Source: Verrucomicrobiia bacterium (GTDB lineage Bacteria > Verrucomicrobiota > Verrucomicrobiia > Palsa-1439). Taken from it: a DNA stretch of 64,000 bases. The translations under genes and the position numbers were made by a program. Each line of letters starts with the position of its first letter. Position 1 is the stretch's first letter. The notes under the pieces are model-generated. The model did not search any database and was not told the DNA's origin. It saw only the letters and a list, made by a program, of their open reading frames with translations. Positions 7,628 through 16,428 of the stretch are shown in pieces. The stretch is from NCBI GenBank assembly GCA_022072455.1, contig JAJVHY010000004.1, positions 62,001 through 126,000 on the forward strand, written 5' to 3'.

Positions 7628-7648
7628 CCGCCACTTCTGGTCGCACCC

Positions 7649-7657
7649 CTCACGCGG
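7649..7657. repeat. Right 9-bp target-site duplication CTCACGCGG
   Basis: It is identical to 6197-6205. Its complement supplies the stop codon of the Gfo/Idh gene (7650-7652). Confidence 0.9.
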
Positions 7658-8912
7658 CGGGAAATTCGATCACGCGGTTTTCGAGCCGGGCTTGTTCGGC
7701 GGCGAAAACCATGAGGTGTGATTCCAGCGTTTCGTCGGGGCCAGACAATATCTGGGTCGGGTCATTCGCGGCCACGGCGCGCACGAAACTGTCCATCAAC
7801 CCAAAGTCACCACCACCGTGACCACTCAGCAAGGACCCGTCAGCACTGGTCTCGGTGTCAATCTCGGTTGTCTTGTCGGTGAGAAAATCCGTGTGGTGAA
7901 TTTTGACGCCATCGCCTTCGAGCATGCCGCGGGTGCCGAAGAGGCGGGTTTGCCGGTGGCCGCCGGAATTGAAGGCGGTCATCGTAAAACTCGCGGTGCG
8001 GTTACCGGCGAAGAGGAGGTTGACGACTTGATGATCCACCACGTCATTGTCGCACTCGTAAACGCAGCGCCCGTAGGGGCCGCTGCGCAGGGCCGCTTCC
8101 AACGTGGCCGGCGTGGCGTTGGGCGCCACCACATCCACCGGCCAACCCGTCTGCCCCTGGGCGAGCCGGTTGCCGTAAATTTTCCGGGCCGAGTACGGAC
8201 ACTCGGGCTCGAAGGCGCAATCGAGGCAGCGCGTGGCCGGGCCGGCGGCGGCTGGCTTTTCGGCCTTGCGGAAATGTTTCAGCGCGCCAAACGAGGAAAC
8301 GGCCCGGCACGGCGCGTCAATCATGTACCGGAGCCAGTCGAGGTCATGACAGGATTTGGCCAAGAGCATGCAGGAGGATTCGGCGGTGTTGCGCCAGTTG
8401 CCGCGGACGAAGGAATGCGCTTGGTGCCAGTAGCCGACCGGTTCGAGGTGTTGCACGCTGACGATGTCCCCGATGGCGCCGGCCGTGAGCAGGGCTTTCA
8501 GCCGTTGCGAATACGCCGTGTACCGCATGACATGACAGACGGCCAACATGACGCGGTGGCGTTTGACGGCAGCGACAATGCGCCGGCAATCGGCGGCCGT
8601 CGGCGCCATCGGTTTTTCCAGCAGGATGTGGTACCCGAGTTGCGCGAAAGCTTCCACCGGCTCGACGTGCATCGCATCCTGCGTGGCGATGATGACGGCA
8701 TCCGCCAGTCGCGGTTGCCGGGCCGCCTCGCGCCAATCGCGAAAAACATGGGCTGCGGGAATGGCGTGCGTCTGTTCCAGCCGGTCGCGGAAAAAATCGC
8801 GCGGCTCGGCCACGCCCACAACTTGGACACGCGTCGGCTGCTCTTTGGCAAACCGACAATAGGTTGTTCCGCGCCCACCGGCGCCGATGCAGAGGATGGA
8901 GATAGGTTTCAT
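7650..8912 (-). CDS. Gfo/Idh/MocA-family NAD(P)-dependent oxidoreductase
   Basis: The protein has 420 residues when started at MKPISILCIGAGGRGTTYC; a longer in-frame start upstream adds sequence of no family character. It has an N-terminal Rossmann fold with GAGGRG, then VIIATQDAMH and the family motif EKPMAPTAADC (catalytic Lys). The C-terminal alpha/beta domain contains SCHDLDWLRYM and a Cys cluster (CLDCAFEPECPY) seen in one subgroup. Substrates of the family are usually sugars, inositols or their derivatives. It is the last gene of the long minus-strand run. The IS insertion meets it exactly at its stop codon without altering the protein. Confidence 0.92.
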   Translation of the reverse strand: MKPISILCIGAGGRGTTYCRFAKEQPTRVQVVGVAEPRDFFRDRLEQTHAIPAAHVFRDWREAARQPRLADAVIIATQDAMHVEPVEAFAQLGYHILLEKPMAPTAADCRRIVAAVKRHRVMLAVCHVMRYTAYSQRLKALLTAGAIGDIVSVQHLEPVGYWHQAHSFVRGNWRNTAESSCMLLAKSCHDLDWLRYMIDAPCRAVSSFGALKHFRKAEKPAAAGPATRCLDCAFEPECPYSARKIYGNRLAQGQTGWPVDVVAPNATPATLEAALRSGPYGRCVYECDNDVVDHQVVNLLFAGNRTASFTMTAFNSGGHRQTRLFGTRGMLEGDGVKIHHTDFLTDKTTEIDTETSADGSLLSGHGGGDFGLMDSFVRAVAANDPTQILSGPDETLESHLMVFAAEQARLENRVIEFPAA

Positions 8913-8935
8913 CAGTAAATTACCAGTGTTGTCGC

Positions 8936-9931
8936 TCAGGGACGGAGGTAAAGTCCATCGAGAATTGCGCCCGCCAGGATTTGCTTGGACTTGGTTTCCA
9001 GCAGACACCGGATGGGGAGTGGCTTGGCGAGTGAGACCTGCCATTTGGCGCCGTCCCAATAACGCAGCCCGCCGACACTTTGCGAACTGATCCAGACCCG
9101 GCCGTCGGACGTTGACTCCAATAGATTGATCGCGCCTTCGCCGGCCAGGTCATTGATCCAAGTTTCGCCAGTCAGCCGCCATAAACCGTTGGCGCTGGTG
9201 GCGACCCAGATCTGTCCCTTGGAATCTTCCCGGATGGACAGGATGACTGATTTCTCCTGGGGTAGGTGCCGGGTCCACGCGCCCTTTTCCCACACCGCCA
9301 CGCCCTTGCCCCACAAGCCACACCACACCCGGCCTTTGGAATCCTCGCGCAGCGCCGTGACGTTGAGTCCGCCGAGGTGCTGCGTGACGGCCACCGGACC
9401 GACACTGAACACGCCATTTCCATCCACCGCCACCCAAACCGTACCATCCTTTGTCTGGAGCAAATCCACCACCTGCTCCTTTTCAAACCGCGCCACCGGT
9501 TTCCATTCCTGCCCGGTTGTCTCCATCAACGTATTCCGTTCCGTCCCGCGGTTCTTGCACAAAGCCCAGACCGTCGTGGCGTTGAAGCGAATGATCGGCG
9601 CGACAGTATTGCCGGGCAGACTCCAAATTTGTTTCGCGCCCGAAATCAACAATGCGCCATTCGCCGCCCCGACCCAAAACTTGTCGGTCCCAATCTGCAA
9701 CAAATCCCAAAACTCACCTCGGGCCACAACATTGGTGAACTTCCCCGCGCGCAACGCTCCCAAACCCGATAGCGCGCCAATCCAAACCGTCCCCGAATCA
9801 TCCTCCCGCAAAAATTGGATCTCGTCGCCGGGCAGCCCGTCCGCTTTGGTCACCTGGCGCCAATTCTCCGCCGTGTGCCCCACCGCGACACCGGCGATCA
9901 ACAACCCCAACCAGACGCTGCACTTGATCAT
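8936..9931 (-). CDS. Secreted beta-propeller protein (two-component-regulator propeller type)
   Basis: The product is 331 residues with a signal peptide (KCSVWLGLLIAGVAVGHTAE). Repeats such as LREDDSGTVWIGALSGLGAL, LQTKDGTVWVAVDGNGVFSV, LREDSKGRVWCGLWGKGVAV and IREDSKGQIWVATSANGLWR follow. These are 40-residue blades of the periplasmic propeller seen in hybrid sensors, but here without any kinase. ATG overlaps the upstream gene's stop by 4 bases. It is likely a periplasmic or outer-membrane binding module of the surrounding operon. The ligand is unknown. Confidence 0.82.
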   Translation of the reverse strand: MIKCSVWLGLLIAGVAVGHTAENWRQVTKADGLPGDEIQFLREDDSGTVWIGALSGLGALRAGKFTNVVARGEFWDLLQIGTDKFWVGAANGALLISGAKQIWSLPGNTVAPIIRFNATTVWALCKNRGTERNTLMETTGQEWKPVARFEKEQVVDLLQTKDGTVWVAVDGNGVFSVGPVAVTQHLGGLNVTALREDSKGRVWCGLWGKGVAVWEKGAWTRHLPQEKSVILSIREDSKGQIWVATSANGLWRLTGETWINDLAGEGAINLLESTSDGRVWISSQSVGGLRYWDGAKWQVSLAKPLPIRCLLETKSKQILAGAILDGLYLRP

Positions 9932-10998
9932 CGGAAAATTCCCATCTGTCGTTGATACATCGGTAGATATTGTTTTTCGAGCACCAACAGCAGTACCGCA
10001 AACGCCGTCGAATAGGCCGGCCCAATCGAATCCTGTTGCAGCCGATTATCCGGCGGAAACTCCCAAGTCCCATCGCCCAATTGATGTTCCACCAGCAACC
10101 GCTGGAGCGCCGGCCGAAACTCCGCCCATTCCTTGTCACCCCACTGGAAAACTCCCTGCGCCAGATAAAACGTCACGAAATAAAAATAACCCTTGTACTG
10201 CTCCCCGCCCCACGCCGGACTGAAGCGCTGCAAATACTCATAACTCTTCCGCATTTTCGCGTCCGCCTCCCGCTCCAACAAACTCTTGATGAACACCGCC
10301 GCCCCCGTCACTCCCGGCTCCGGCGACTGACTCACTCCCGGCCGATACACAAATCCCGCCACTCCATCCGCCTTCTCGACGTACGCGCTGTTCAGGTAAT
10401 TCAACGCGCTCGCGAACACCTCGTCCTCAATCTCGAACCCGCACTGCCGCGCCGCGTGCAACACCTGCAACTGCCACGTCGTCACCGATACATCACTGTC
10501 CGGACTGGTCGGCACATACCGCCACCCCCCCCGCTCCACGTCACTCTTCCGCACCTTCTGCGACGCCACAATCAACGCAACACTCTTCCGGCACCACGCC
10601 GCCAACTCCTGCTCCTGTTCCGCCACCGGCGACATCCCCAGATAAGCCAACCCGAACAACGTACAAATCGCATGTACATACATCGAGTTGCCCCGGGTCC
10701 CGACGAAGCCCTCCGGCGTCATGCTCGCCTGCACATACTTCATCGCCCGCTCCACCGTCTTGCCGGCCTCGCCGAGGCCCGGCAAATGCCCATTCGCCAG
10801 CAACGCCAACCCGGCCAGACTCGCGACCGTCGTCTGATATTGCGTCCCCTCCCAACTCCCCGCGTCCGGTCCGGTTGTGACCTGATTTTTCACCAACCAC
10901 CGCACCCCGGCATCCACCGCCGCCTCGACCTGTTGCGAGTCAGTCGCCGCCCGCACCGGCAGCGCTAACACCAGCATAATGATCACCGGCTTCAACAT
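9928..10998 (-). CDS. Secreted alpha-toroid protein (prenyltransferase/squalene-cyclase-like repeats)
   Basis: It encodes 356 residues. The signal peptide MLKPVIIMLVLALPVRAA is followed by helical repeats with the toroid signatures VDAGVRWLVKNQVTTG, GSWEGTQYQTTVASLAGLAL, TPEGFVGTRGNSMYVHAICT and GDGTWEFPPDN. No DxDD or DxxD cyclase motif is obvious, so it is probably not a terpene cyclase but a structural or protease-binding toroid. The family often occurs beside MoxR/VWA/DUF4175 genes in PVC bacteria. It starts 9 bases after the upstream gene and overlaps the next by 4. Confidence 0.82.
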   Translation of the reverse strand: MLKPVIIMLVLALPVRAATDSQQVEAAVDAGVRWLVKNQVTTGPDAGSWEGTQYQTTVASLAGLALLANGHLPGLGEAGKTVERAMKYVQASMTPEGFVGTRGNSMYVHAICTLFGLAYLGMSPVAEQEQELAAWCRKSVALIVASQKVRKSDVERGGWRYVPTSPDSDVSVTTWQLQVLHAARQCGFEIEDEVFASALNYLNSAYVEKADGVAGFVYRPGVSQSPEPGVTGAAVFIKSLLEREADAKMRKSYEYLQRFSPAWGGEQYKGYFYFVTFYLAQGVFQWGDKEWAEFRPALQRLLVEHQLGDGTWEFPPDNRLQQDSIGPAYSTAFAVLLLVLEKQYLPMYQRQMGIFR

Positions 10999-11007
10999 GA
11001 TTCTCTC

Positions 11008-14000
11008 CTAATACCGTAAAAAGTCTCCGACTGCATCGAGGTATTCCTTTGTCGGCGTCGCGTAATTCTTCAACCCGCGCACCTGCCGGGCCTTCTCCAA
11101 TTCTTCCTGTAAAAACTGCCGGTGCGGATCGCCCGTCTTCCCTCCCGCGCTTGCCCCCACGCGTACCCCTCCCGGGCTGCACAACTCCAACCGCACCACC
11201 CGGTGCCACCACAACGCCCACGCCCGCCCCTTCGCCACCACCCGCGGGTCTGGTTTCTCACGCAACCGTTCCACGATCCCGGCCAGCACCCGCTGTTGCG
11301 CCCACTCAATCTGCTGCTGCAACCGGAGCCGCGACCGATCCGCATCCGCGCGGAATTCCGGCTCCCAAATCCCCGCCGGCCCACCGCGCAAATCCAACGC
11401 CGTCACTCGCGCCCGGCTTGTCGCACTCGCGATCTCATCGCTCAACGACTTCAATTGCCGGCGCACTTCCCCCAGCGCCACCACCCGCCGGCTCGTCGCC
11501 CCGGCATCCGTTCCCGTCGGCTGAAGCGCCCGCAAATCACGTTCGATCCCCGTCAACCGTTCGTCTCCACCGCACCGCGCCACCAGCGCCGCCAATTGCC
11601 GGACCAATTCCAATGCCTGCACCACCGCGCCCTGCTGCAGCGCTTGATCCGCCGCCGACACCAACCCGGCATTGGCGCTTAAACAACTCAACTTCGCCTC
11701 CGGATACTCCGCCAAGAACGTTTCCACATCGCCGCCCGCCAATGCCTCCAACGCCCGCCGCGTCCGCGCCCACTCCTGCAAGACCGGATATTTCTCCGGC
11801 GACATCTTGCCGGCCTGCACAGCCGCCAGGATCCCGGCCAACGCGTTCGTCTCGTTCCGCGCGCGAGCTTCCCGCAGTCGCACCAACACAAAATCATTCG
11901 TCGCGCTCGGCTCGCGCACCGCCCGCTCTTCGACTTCATCCGCAACCGGCAGCGGCCCCGGTGCCGGCAAACTCGCCTCATCGCGCGCCAACAACTCCCG
12001 GCTTAACGCCTTCTCTTCCTCCGCCACTGTCCCCACCGACTCCGCTTCCCACTCAAATGCCAACCGCCGCCACTCCGGCAAAAACGGCTCGCGCCCCACC
12101 AACCGCTGGTCACCATCCGTCTTGCGCGGCAACATCGCCAGTTGCCGGCGCGCGGTCGTTTCCTGCTCCGCCAACGCCGGCAACGCTTGCCGGAGTTGCG
12201 CCAGCAGAATCGTGATCAGCCGCTGCACTTCGTCGCAACTCGCCACCCGGCGCGGCACACTCCCCCGCCGCATTTGATACGCCGCCGTGTTCAGTTCCCC
12301 GACCGTCTGTTCGACCGCCATGACCTTCGTCTGTCGCGCCAACTCGATCAACTCGCCGCCGATGTCTTGCAGCGAATCCAAAAACAACTTCGCCCGCCGC
12401 TCATTGCCGGCCGACTTCTGGAGTGCGGCGCGGAACCGCTCCGCCTCCGCGCGCATCCCGTACAACCGCCACGTCAAATTCTTCGCCTCCCGGTAGCCGA
12501 TCAATTGCCGGACCAGCACTGCCGGCGGTGGGTTCGTCAGGAACACTCCATATAATTGCCGGAGGTCGGCCTTGTACCGGGCCGCGTCGGTGAAATGATG
12601 TTCGCGTTCGAGCCATTCGACTGCGACCGGCGCGTTCGTCGCGAGCGCGGCAGCGATGAGCCGGAGTTGCCGCAACCGGAGCCGTTCATTCTCGTCGCGC
12701 GTGAACGGCACGACACGCACCAACGTCTCCGCCGAAAAACCATCGTTGCCGGCGCCGTCGCGGGCGCGCACTTGCAGCACCACCACATCGCCGGGAACAG
12801 TCCCCGTCTGCTCGAGATCAAACTCGACCGGCAAAGGAATCTCAGTCGGCGTGGTCTCCGCATTCGGGTCGGGATTGACGACATACCGGAGCACCAACTC
12901 CGCCACGCCAAAGTCATCTGTCGCCGTCGCGCGAATGGGGAGCAGTTCGCCCGGCGCCTTCTCCACTTCGCCGGTCGGCTCTTCCAACGTCACCACCGGC
13001 CGGGCGTCTTCGCGCAGGTTGATGGCGAGTCGGAGCCGGTCGCGATTTGTAAACCCTTCCCGATTGGCCACCACAACCTCGAAGGCGATTTTTTCTTTGA
13101 CCGTGAACTCATACGAACCGGTCCGCGTGTTCTCATCCCACACAAAGGGAATCGTCCGCGTGACGACCGGTTGGTCGCAGCGAAAAGTCAATTGCGCCTT
13201 CGTGCCCGGCAACAACCACACCGGCCGGTCCAGTTCGGTAAGCGCCACGGCCGGCTGTTTCACGTAAGCCGGGGGCGTAACCGTCAGCGTCGCGTCCAGA
13301 ATCCGCGGTTGCGCCACCACGCGGACGTTCTGGGGCAGCGTCTCCGCGTCACCGCAGCGGATGACGAATGAAAAACTGTCGGCAAGTTCCCCCCGGGAAT
13401 AGAGAAACCGGTCGCTTTGAACACGGCTCATTGGCTCGCCGTTGAACATGCACCGGTCCACCGACACGCCGAGTTTGCGCAAGAGCCATGGCACCCGCCC
13501 GGTAATCTGCGCCTGCACCACAACCTCCCCACCCTTGCCAACGACAAACTCCCTCGGGCTGACCGTGATCTTGATAAAACTCGGTTTCGGCAGCGCTTTG
13601 GTCGGTTGATAAAACCGCGCCACCATCAACGGGAACTGGTAGTCACGTGGGACAAACAACAACGCCACCGCCACACCCACCACGCCGGTCACCCACCCCA
13701 ACCGGCGGAGCACACCATCCCGCACCAACTGCCGCGGCGTGATCGTCGCGGCGTGCTCGACAACGGATTCCTGCAACCGCGTGCGGAAGTCCGGGGCCAC
13801 CGGTTGACCGCTGGCCAGCACGCTCTCCAACGTCACATACCGCTCCTCCACGTTCGCTGGTAATTGACTTTCGAGTTCATACACCACTTGCCGCAGCGTC
13901 GGGCGGCGCCACCAAAACCAAACCAACCCCGCCACCGCCACGCCGCCGGTCACCCCAATCACCGTCCAGAACATCATCCCGCGCGTCGCCACGCTGAGAA

Positions 14001-14154
14001 ACAGCAGCCGGTCCACATGCGTCGCGATCAGCACCAAGAGCAGATGCACCAATGCCGTGACCGCGACGACTCGAAGAAATTGCTTCAGCCGTTTCCGCCG
14101 GTAAAATTGCCGGAGCTGGCCGGCAACGAGTGTTGGGAGATGATCGAATCTCAT
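11008..14154 (-). CDS. Large DUF4175-like membrane protein
   Basis: The product has 1048 residues from MRFDHLPTLVAGQLRQFYRR. This start overlaps the stop of the upstream VWA gene by 4 bases (ATGA at 14151-14154), whereas a longer start would overlap it by about 90. Two transmembrane helices lie near residues 27-50 and 60-78, and a third hydrophobic segment (VTGVVGVAVALLFVP) near 155. A long extracytoplasmic part contains beta-rich Ig-like regions (VTLEEPTGEVEKAPGELLPI) and a long helical or coiled-coil C-terminal half. This layout matches the DUF4175 proteins of MoxR operons. The molecular function is unknown. Confidence 0.75.
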   Translation of the reverse strand: MRFDHLPTLVAGQLRQFYRRKRLKQFLRVVAVTALVHLLLVLIATHVDRLLFLSVATRGMMFWTVIGVTGGVAVAGLVWFWWRRPTLRQVVYELESQLPANVEERYVTLESVLASGQPVAPDFRTRLQESVVEHAATITPRQLVRDGVLRRLGWVTGVVGVAVALLFVPRDYQFPLMVARFYQPTKALPKPSFIKITVSPREFVVGKGGEVVVQAQITGRVPWLLRKLGVSVDRCMFNGEPMSRVQSDRFLYSRGELADSFSFVIRCGDAETLPQNVRVVAQPRILDATLTVTPPAYVKQPAVALTELDRPVWLLPGTKAQLTFRCDQPVVTRTIPFVWDENTRTGSYEFTVKEKIAFEVVVANREGFTNRDRLRLAINLREDARPVVTLEEPTGEVEKAPGELLPIRATATDDFGVAELVLRYVVNPDPNAETTPTEIPLPVEFDLEQTGTVPGDVVVLQVRARDGAGNDGFSAETLVRVVPFTRDENERLRLRQLRLIAAALATNAPVAVEWLEREHHFTDAARYKADLRQLYGVFLTNPPPAVLVRQLIGYREAKNLTWRLYGMRAEAERFRAALQKSAGNERRAKLFLDSLQDIGGELIELARQTKVMAVEQTVGELNTAAYQMRRGSVPRRVASCDEVQRLITILLAQLRQALPALAEQETTARRQLAMLPRKTDGDQRLVGREPFLPEWRRLAFEWEAESVGTVAEEEKALSRELLARDEASLPAPGPLPVADEVEERAVREPSATNDFVLVRLREARARNETNALAGILAAVQAGKMSPEKYPVLQEWARTRRALEALAGGDVETFLAEYPEAKLSCLSANAGLVSAADQALQQGAVVQALELVRQLAALVARCGGDERLTGIERDLRALQPTGTDAGATSRRVVALGEVRRQLKSLSDEIASATSRARVTALDLRGGPAGIWEPEFRADADRSRLRLQQQIEWAQQRVLAGIVERLREKPDPRVVAKGRAWALWWHRVVRLELCSPGGVRVGASAGGKTGDPHRQFLQEELEKARQVRGLKNYATPTKEYLDAVGDFLRY

Positions 14155-16364
14155 ACCAACCCCACCCACTTCCGCCAGACCCACTCGACCGTCAGGATCA
14201 ACGCGACCACCGCGAGCACCACGCCCGAATCCCAGAGCCGCCACCGCCGTTCGTAGGTTTCGACGCGCTGCTTGGGTTTGATGTGGCGCAGACTGGTCTC
14301 GTACTCGGAGAAATCCGTCGCACCGCCGCCGGTGGCGGTGGCGAGGGTTTCCAGAAAGTTGTTGTCACGGGCGAGGAAGTTGAGTTCGGGATCGTCTTCG
14401 ACCACCACCACACTCGCCACGAGATCAGCCGGGAGGTTCGTCAACACGAGCCGCGCTGGCGTGGCATTCGTGCGCCACACTTGAATCGGTTCGCTCGTCT
14501 TGTAAGCACGCAAATCCGGACCACCCCGCGTGGCCTGCATCGCCCAACTCACCAACCCAATGTACAACTCCGTGTGCGCGGCAAGTTGCGTTGGATTGAG
14601 CAGCTTCCAAAGTTCATCCGTGCGAACCTCGACGGTCTTGCCGGCCCCGACGAAATTCGCCTCGATGAGCGCGCCGGTCCGGTCCGCCAGCAACACGGTG
14701 TCGTTGGTCGCCGGCACAACCGGCAAGTCCAACCGGCGCGTGAGCGGATGATGCCGCCCAGCCGGTGTGAGTTGGAGTTGCGCGACTCCCGCCCGCGCGC
14801 CGAGATGACAGACTGTCTTGCCGGCGCGTTCGACGACGGTTTTCAACGCGTCTTCTTCCGCGGCGGTGAGGGTGCCGGGCGGCAAATCGCCGAGGATGAT
14901 CAAGTCGTACGCTTCCAAAGTCTCCGGCCACGCGCCTTTCCGTTCGCCTCGCGGCACCTTTGCGTCCGCTTGGACAATGCCAATGATCGAGTTCAACTCA
15001 ACGTAGTCGAGGCGCTGGAGGATGTTGAGCGCGAACCGGGTTTCCCAGCGTGGCTTCCAATCCATGAACAAAACCCACACTTTCCGGTCGCGCACATCGA
15101 GCGCGAAATCGGCGGAGTTGTTCTGGGTCGAGAAAATCTCGCCGGCCACACTATCCAACCGAACGGTGTACCGGAACATCCCGACTTCCGCTGGCGTAAA
15201 TTCAATGGTGACCGGCTGCGTGCCGGGTATCAGACTTTTCTCCGCGACCGGCGTTGTGCCTTTCAGCACGGTAAGTTTCACCTCAGTCGGCTCCGGCAAC
15301 GCCACTTTCACGAAAACCTTCACCCGCACCGGTCGGTCTTTCACGGCAAACGGGGGCGCAACGACACTCACCACCGCCAGATCCACCGGCTCGCGCGGAC
15401 TGCCGATGCCAGCAGTGCAGATTGGCACTTCCCGGCGGGCGGCTTCTTGCGTGAACACGTCGGCCGCGCGGCCACTGAGATCACGACCATCACTGAACAA
15501 CACAATGCCGCTCAACGGAAACTTGCTCTCCGCCTGCAACAACTCCGTCAAGCGACCAACCAAGTCCGAGCGCCCGGTCAGAGATTCGGTTTGGACAAAT
15601 TGATTGGAGACAGCGACCGGCGACTGCTTGAGTTTCTCCTGCAGCAACTCCAACCGGGTGCGCGAACGAATCGCGTTGGCAGCCTCGCGCAAGGCGATGT
15701 TGCCGGCGGCGCTGGCTTGTTTGTCGAGAGCCGCTTGCCGGTCGAGGAGTTGCCGGGCGCTGGCGGCGGCGCGGTCAGCGAACTCGTCGTAAGCGCGGCG
15801 CCCGGGGTCTTGATTACCGGTGAAGAACAACTCCGTTGGCAGATCCGGCTGCTCAAGCTGAGCGAACAATTCGGCGAGCTTGGCTTTGGTACGACCGGCT
15901 TCATTCCAGAAACTGTCCTGTCGGCGGTCAGCATTCCGGGAAAACTCGCCGAACTCCTGCACGACTGCGGCGATGCGGTTCACGATCGCGGCTTGATTGT
16001 GCAACGGCGTGGCCGGTTCACGACCGAGTCGCCGGGCAATCAGCAACGCCTCTTCATCTGTGTAGCCGGTATCTTTGGCCGTCATGCTGGCGGAGTTGTC
16101 GAGCAAGACCACGACCCGGCCGGCATAGGTCAGGATTTTCCGGTAGAGGAGGCTCGGTCGGAACAACAGAAAGATCAGCGCGGCCAGCAAGCCCAGTCGC
16201 AACGCGAGCAAGGTCACGCGGTGGCGGCGTGCCAGATTCGCGAATTGTCCCCGGTACAGCCACCAGCCGGCCAGCAGCACAACCGGCAAGGCCACAGCCA
16301 ACCACCACGGCGACCATGGCGCGCCGAATTGGAGGAGAAATTGGGATTCTTGGTGCGGGGTCAT
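14151..16364 (-). CDS. Membrane-anchored VWA-domain protein
   Basis: The protein has 737 residues from MTPHQESQFLLQFGAP. Two N-terminal transmembrane helices (about residues 19-35 and 53-69) are followed by a von Willebrand A domain with the MIDAS motif DNSASM near residue 90 and SDGRDLSGRAADV later. Beta-rich regions follow, then a GATase/BatA-like segment (DLIILGDLPPGTLTAAEEDA) and a C-terminal transmembrane helix (VVLAVVALILTVEWVW). It is a BatA/BatB-style component of the MoxR-DUF58 system, thought to act in metal- and chaperone-dependent envelope assembly. A 22-bp perfect hairpin separates it from the gene before it in the operon. Confidence 0.85.
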   Translation of the reverse strand: MTPHQESQFLLQFGAPWSPWWLAVALPVVLLAGWWLYRGQFANLARRHRVTLLALRLGLLAALIFLLFRPSLLYRKILTYAGRVVVLLDNSASMTAKDTGYTDEEALLIARRLGREPATPLHNQAAIVNRIAAVVQEFGEFSRNADRRQDSFWNEAGRTKAKLAELFAQLEQPDLPTELFFTGNQDPGRRAYDEFADRAAASARQLLDRQAALDKQASAAGNIALREAANAIRSRTRLELLQEKLKQSPVAVSNQFVQTESLTGRSDLVGRLTELLQAESKFPLSGIVLFSDGRDLSGRAADVFTQEAARREVPICTAGIGSPREPVDLAVVSVVAPPFAVKDRPVRVKVFVKVALPEPTEVKLTVLKGTTPVAEKSLIPGTQPVTIEFTPAEVGMFRYTVRLDSVAGEIFSTQNNSADFALDVRDRKVWVLFMDWKPRWETRFALNILQRLDYVELNSIIGIVQADAKVPRGERKGAWPETLEAYDLIILGDLPPGTLTAAEEDALKTVVERAGKTVCHLGARAGVAQLQLTPAGRHHPLTRRLDLPVVPATNDTVLLADRTGALIEANFVGAGKTVEVRTDELWKLLNPTQLAAHTELYIGLVSWAMQATRGGPDLRAYKTSEPIQVWRTNATPARLVLTNLPADLVASVVVVEDDPELNFLARDNNFLETLATATGGGATDFSEYETSLRHIKPKQRVETYERRWRLWDSGVVLAVVALILTVEWVWRKWVGLV

Positions 16365-16370
16365 GATGAT

Positions 16371-16428
16371 GTAGGGTGCGCTATTGCGCACCGATAGAGA
16401 TGAATTGGTGCGCAATAGCGCACCCTAC
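16371..16428. repeat. Perfect 22-bp inverted repeat between two operon genes
   Basis: GTAGGGTGCGCTATTGCGCA begins the left arm (16371-16392). The right arm (16407-16428) is its exact complement over 22 bases, with a 14-base loop. It starts 6 bases upstream of the VWA start and ends right at the stop of the BatA-like gene. The word resembles the GGGTGCG-CTATTGCGCACC intergenic repeats common in verrucomicrobia. In mRNA it would form a very stable stem that could sequester the VWA ribosome binding region or attenuate read-through. Confidence 0.9.

Larger units (their letters stand above)
6206..7648 (+). mobile_element. ISKra4-like insertion sequence, 1443 bp, complete
   Basis: The terminal inverted repeats start GGGTGCGACCAGAAGTGG and match over 24 of 25 bases (6206-6230 and complement of 7624-7648). 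They are flanked by a perfect 9-bp direct repeat. GGG ends and 8-9 bp duplications are typical of the ISKra4 family. It carries one transposase split into two frames joined by a probable -1 frameshift. It is inserted exactly at the 3' end of the Gfo/Idh gene; the right target duplication contains that gene's TGA (complement of 7650-7652), so the host protein is unchanged. Confidence 0.92.

Noticed and set aside
7818-8918. Plus-strand open frame opposite the Gfo/Idh gene
   Set aside because: No family motif and no start signals; it mirrors the real Rossmann-fold gene on the minus strand.
11049-12215. 388-codon Pro/Ala/Ser-rich plus-strand frame
   Set aside because: Composition is the complement of the helical DUF4175-like gene; the overlap at 14151-14154 supports the minus-strand gene.
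14130-16397. 755-codon open frame on the plus strand opposite the VWA gene
   Set aside because: The minus-strand frame has transmembrane helices, a MIDAS motif and operon overlaps. The plus frame is an antisense shadow with low-complexity Arg/His/Pro content, as expected in GC-rich DNA.
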